Source: Erysipelotrichaceae bacterium (lineage in GTDB: Bacteria > Bacillota_I > Bacilli_A > Erysipelotrichales > Erysipelotrichaceae). From it: 15,736 nucleotides of DNA. A model generated the notes under the pieces. The model was not told the DNA's origin and made no database searches. It was given only the letters and a program-made list of their open reading frames with translations. A program made the translations under genes and the position numbers. The DNA lies in assembly GCA_017561615.1 (NCBI GenBank), contig JAFZBT010000096.1, forward strand, positions 1 to 15,736. Direction: 5' to 3'. Positions 13,119 to 15,736 of this stretch are shown here, piece by piece. How positions within the stretch are numbered: the stretch's first letter is position 1; every line of letters begins with the position of its first letter.

Positions 13119-15179
13119 ATGTTTGCGACGTTATATGGAAAAGTACTGATAGGCTGCCTGACCGCTCTGACGGTCATATCTTTCATTGCGGCCCTGACCA
13201 ATCGCCGCACCGACGATAACTATACAAGCGTCATGATGATCGCCCTGGCCTACGGCCTGGTGGAGATCATCTGGTTCTGCTGCAGCACGGATCTGGTCAC
13301 CTTCTCCGACAACGTCGTGAAGCTGGTCGGCTCCGTCCGCATCCTATTCATCGTCATTCTGGGCTACATGCTCGCCAATTACTTCCTGACCCTCTGCGGC
13401 CGGAAACTGGATATCAAGATCCTGATCTTCATCCTCATTCAGGTGATCATCCTTCTTGACGTCAATATCTTTTACATGCTGCTGTTCGACTACTCCGCGG
13501 CGACCGGCCTGACCAGAGGCTCACTCTGGCCGGCTCCCTATGTCATCTTTGCGCTGTGCGGCGCTCTTCTGGTGATCATGGTGCTCAGCGGAAAGCAGAA
13601 AGCGGCGCTGCCGCTGGTCAGCGGCATCCTGATGCTCATCAGCGGCATTGTTCAGGTCTTTACCGAAAAGCTTCCGGTCATCTATCTGGCGTTCAGCATC
13701 ATCCTGCTGACTGCGACCCTGGCCCTGCCCAAGCGCGGAACCAAGCCGGTGGTAAGCGAGGAAGAAGAAGCCGAAGAAGCTGAAGCCGATGAAAACCTGC
13801 TCACCGAACAGCAGGAGATCCTGGAAAGCGAGCCGGTCTACCAGCAGCCGCTGGAAGAAACCGCTGAACCGCTGCCTGAATACACATTTGACAGCATTGA
13901 CGAAGCCCTGCAGGACGATGGCATGGCTGAACAGCCTCAGGCTGAACCGCAGCCGGTCGAAGAAACCGTCATTTCCGACGAAGCCTTCATTGAGGACTTC
14001 CCCGAACTGAAACAGATCGAGGAACTGATCGAATCAGAAACGGCAACCGACATGCCGGCAGTCGAAGAACCGCAGCCGCAGATAAGCGGCGGCGAGGATA
14101 TTGAGGACATCCTGAACCAGATCAGCGAAAGCGTCGTAACCGAAGAGCCTGAGGAAAGACCGGAGCTGTCGGAAGAAATCCAGAATGCTCTGGAGGAAAC
14201 CCAGGCAACCATTGAAGAGAATCAGAACTTCCTGGAAAGCATTCATCCTTCCCTGGAAGACACCCAGACATCGCTTGCGGCCATCCAGCAGGCGTATGAT
14301 CAGGAGATCGAGGCTGACCGGGAAAAGGAAAAGGCCAGACAGGAGCATCAGCGTCGTCATAACGAAACCATCATCAGCAAGTCTGTCATCTCACCGCTGG
14401 GTCCGATCGAGAGACCGAAGCCGGTGGCCAAGCCGGCAGTCAAGCCGATCAGGGAGATCACCGCGATCAGCGGAGTCGGCGTTGCCGAAGTGTCAGCTGA
14501 CACCATGAGCTATGCCAAGCCGCTGGCAGTGGAAAAGCTGCCGGTCGAGGAAGTAATAACCACTGCACCGTTCGTCGAAACAGTACAGCCTTACAGCGGC
14601 GAACGCCGCAACCAGGCTAAGAACACGCTTCCCAGCCTGCAGGACATCATCGTAGCATCCCAGATCGCTCACGGAAAGCCGGAGGAGGAAACCGCTCCGG
14701 TGGTCAGCGAACTGCCGGTCGAGCAGCCCGCTGCCGAAGAGAACTATGAGAGAAAGCCGGTCAAGCCTTACCGGCCGCGGCGGCGCAAGAGCTACCGCAT
14801 CATGATCATCGGTTCGATGAGCAGTGAAGTCAGGACCATTTCCGATGCCCTGAAGAAGGAAAAGGGCTACCGCATTGATGTCATTGATGACGGTTATCTG
14901 GCCATGGAACTGCTGGCCGGCCCGTTTGCCAAGGTGTTTGACGCCATCATTGCCGTCGACCAGCCGTCCTACAGCGACGTGTTTACGACCGTCCGCATGA
15001 TCAGAGACTGCGATGTCCGCGAGATCGCCTCACTGCCGATCATCTGCCTGATCAACGATGATCCGCGTCGGAACATCACGATTCAGAACAGCGGCGTTGA
15101 TGTCTTCGTCAACCGCCCGCTGTCCGTCGATGACCTGAGTGCCGTGCTGCGTGAGCAGCTGGAAAATCACGGATGGTAA
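13119..15179 (+). CDS. 7-TM protein with acidic linker and degenerate receiver-like domain
   Basis: This is a 686-residue protein of unknown function. Residues 1-205 contain seven hydrophobic segments (about 7-26, 36-54, 70-91, 99-122, 138-156, 163-181, 185-203). They recall the N-terminal 7TM sensor region of some histidine kinases. Residues about 210-555 form a low-complexity linker: very Glu/Pro-rich, with a helical stretch of 14-residue repeats (356-397), then a Lys/Pro-rich part (431-443) and an Arg-rich end (YRPRRRKSYR). Residues about 558-686 look like a CheY-type receiver fold. The first strand IMIIGSMSSE lacks the acidic pair, D614 in IIAVDQPS could be the phospho-site, and the conserved Lys-Pro is Arg-Pro (VNRP). 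It has no kinase or output domain. The ribosome binding site is weak. SPFH and small membrane protein genes follow. Confidence 0.82.
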   Translation: MFATLYGKVLIGCLTALTVISFIAALTNRRTDDNYTSVMMIALAYGLVEIIWFCCSTDLVTFSDNVVKLVGSVRILFIVILGYMLANYFLTLCGRKLDIKILIFILIQVIILLDVNIFYMLLFDYSAATGLTRGSLWPAPYVIFALCGALLVIMVLSGKQKAALPLVSGILMLISGIVQVFTEKLPVIYLAFSIILLTATLALPKRGTKPVVSEEEEAEEAEADENLLTEQQEILESEPVYQQPLEETAEPLPEYTFDSIDEALQDDGMAEQPQAEPQPVEETVISDEAFIEDFPELKQIEELIESETATDMPAVEEPQPQISGGEDIEDILNQISESVVTEEPEERPELSEEIQNALEETQATIEENQNFLESIHPSLEDTQTSLAAIQQAYDQEIEADREKEKARQEHQRRHNETIISKSVISPLGPIERPKPVAKPAVKPIREITAISGVGVAEVSADTMSYAKPLAVEKLPVEEVITTAPFVETVQPYSGERRNQAKNTLPSLQDIIVASQIAHGKPEEETAPVVSELPVEQPAAEENYERKPVKPYRPRRRKSYRIMIIGSMSSEVRTISDALKKEKGYRIDVIDDGYLAMELLAGPFAKVFDAIIAVDQPSYSDVFTTVRMIRDCDVREIASLPIICLINDDPRRNITIQNSGVDVFVNRPLSVDDLSAVLREQLENHGW

Positions 15180-15205
15180 AAAGAAAGGAGCGTCACGAAT
15201 AGTTC

Positions 15206-15583
15206 ATGAGCAATAAAAAGATCTATGAAAGCATCGGATCTTCAACCGGCGATGACTGGATGGAGAGAGAAAGACGCTATGAAGCCAGACAGTCCCCATG
15301 GGATCTGGACGATAACGCAGCCTATCTGGACGAAGAGCACCGCAAGCACTGCGAAGCCCGGGAAGTCAGAAAGGCGCACGAGAGGGAATGTGAAGTTCCC
15401 AGACCTGCAGAGGTCCCCAACCGGCCGCGGGTAAGTGCACAGGCATTCCAGACTAATGTCAAGCCGTCCCCGACCCTGAACAAGATCAACGAAAAGGCCA
15501 TTGCCGGTCTCTTCGGGTTCTTCTTCATTCTCGTCATGTTTTTCATCTTAAGCATGATTCTGCAGATTCTGTTAAGGTTTTAG
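15206..15583 (+). CDS. Small C-tail-anchored membrane protein
   Basis: This 125-residue protein has a charged, Glu/Arg-rich N-terminal part (residues 1-70) and a Pro/Asn-containing middle. A single hydrophobic helix (about 98-123) sits at the very C-terminus, followed by RF. It has no signal peptide, so the bulk should face the cytoplasm, tail-anchored. I do not recognise a family. It starts 26 bases after the pseudo-receiver gene and ends 13 bases before the SPFH gene, so co-transcription is likely. The ATG is fixed by an in-frame TAG two codons upstream. The best Shine-Dalgarno, AGGAG (15186-15190), is 15 bases from it, farther than usual, which suggests low or regulated translation. Confidence 0.75.
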   Translation: MSNKKIYESIGSSTGDDWMERERRYEARQSPWDLDDNAAYLDEEHRKHCEAREVRKAHERECEVPRPAEVPNRPRVSAQAFQTNVKPSPTLNKINEKAIAGLFGFFFILVMFFILSMILQILLRF

Positions 15584-15596
15584 GAGGTAAGAATTA

Positions 15597-15736
15597 ATGG
15601 ATCGCATTGTAAACATCATTATCTGGGCAGTAATCGTAATCGTGATACTGGGCATACTGCTGAGCAACATCTGCATCGTCCCGCAGGGCAGCGCCTGGGT
15701 CATTGAGACCCTGGGCAAGTACGCCGGGACCTGGGG
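15597..15736 (+). CDS. SPFH/band-7 (stomatin-prohibitin-like) protein, N-terminal part
   Basis: Only 46 codons are present and the gene runs off the window. A single N-terminal membrane helix (roughly residues 5-22) is followed by NICIVPQGSAWVIETLGKY and TWG. This is the signature entry of SPFH/band-7 domains, which commonly read VPQGxAxVVExLGKYxxTW. Such proteins form large membrane scaffolds linked to lipid domains and membrane-protein quality control. ATG follows AGGAGGTAAGAATTA, a strong ribosome binding site overlapping the previous stop. Stomatin-like or QmcA-like assignment is likely, but the rest of the protein is needed. Confidence 0.88.
   Translation, partial: MDRIVNIIIWAVIVIVILGILLSNICIVPQGSAWVIETLGKYAGTW

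Overview
This window looks like a chromosomal segment of a Bacillota (Firmicutes) bacterium. The evidence is strong AGGAGG-type ribosome binding sites, short Rho-independent terminators, a predicted L13 autoregulatory leader before rplM-rpsI, a DagK-type lipid kinase, and a tgt-queA-queH operon. The genes hand-count at roughly 50-60% G+C and mostly use CTG for leucine, so this is a relatively GC-rich member. Erysipelotrichia is my best guess from the overall look of the proteins, but I cannot prove it.

Layout: 1-817 is the end of a branched-chain amino-acid ABC importer operon (livG tail, livF). Next come a tRNA-Val(CAC) gene and a shared bidirectional terminator. On the minus strand, 1059-2141 encodes a HAD phosphatase fused to a STAS (anti-sigma-factor-antagonist-like) domain. 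A minus-strand operon at 5395-2239 encodes an ABC ATPase, a large polytopic permease and a CPBP intramembrane protease, with a palindromic leader; it looks like a peptide export or processing, or envelope-stress, module. Divergent from it is a diacylglycerol/lipid kinase (5547-6467). Convergent with that is a membrane-anchored protein with Ig-like domains and a C-terminal 3D (double-psi beta-barrel) domain (7464-6529). A tandem-duplicated lipoprotein follows (7586-8500).

8608-9606 is the rplM-rpsI ribosomal operon with a consensus promoter, leader hairpin and terminator. Downstream of rpsI lies a ~500-bp AT-rich stretch without a convincing gene. It carries two sets of 11-bp-phased short direct repeats and may be a scar or attachment region of a mobile element. 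12948-10107 (minus) is a compact queuosine operon (tgt, queA, queH) that would carry preQ1 all the way to Q in tRNA. Divergent from it is a gene for a 7-TM protein with a long acidic linker and a degenerate receiver domain (13119-15179). A small C-tail-anchored membrane protein and the start of an SPFH/band-7 scaffold protein follow on the same strand at the window edge.

The least ordinary items are the HAD-STAS fusion, the 7TM/acidic linker/pseudo-receiver protein beside an SPFH gene, the ABC-CPBP protease operon, the internally duplicated lipoprotein and the phased repeats after rpsI. No CRISPR array, transposase, phage gene or obvious defence system is visible.
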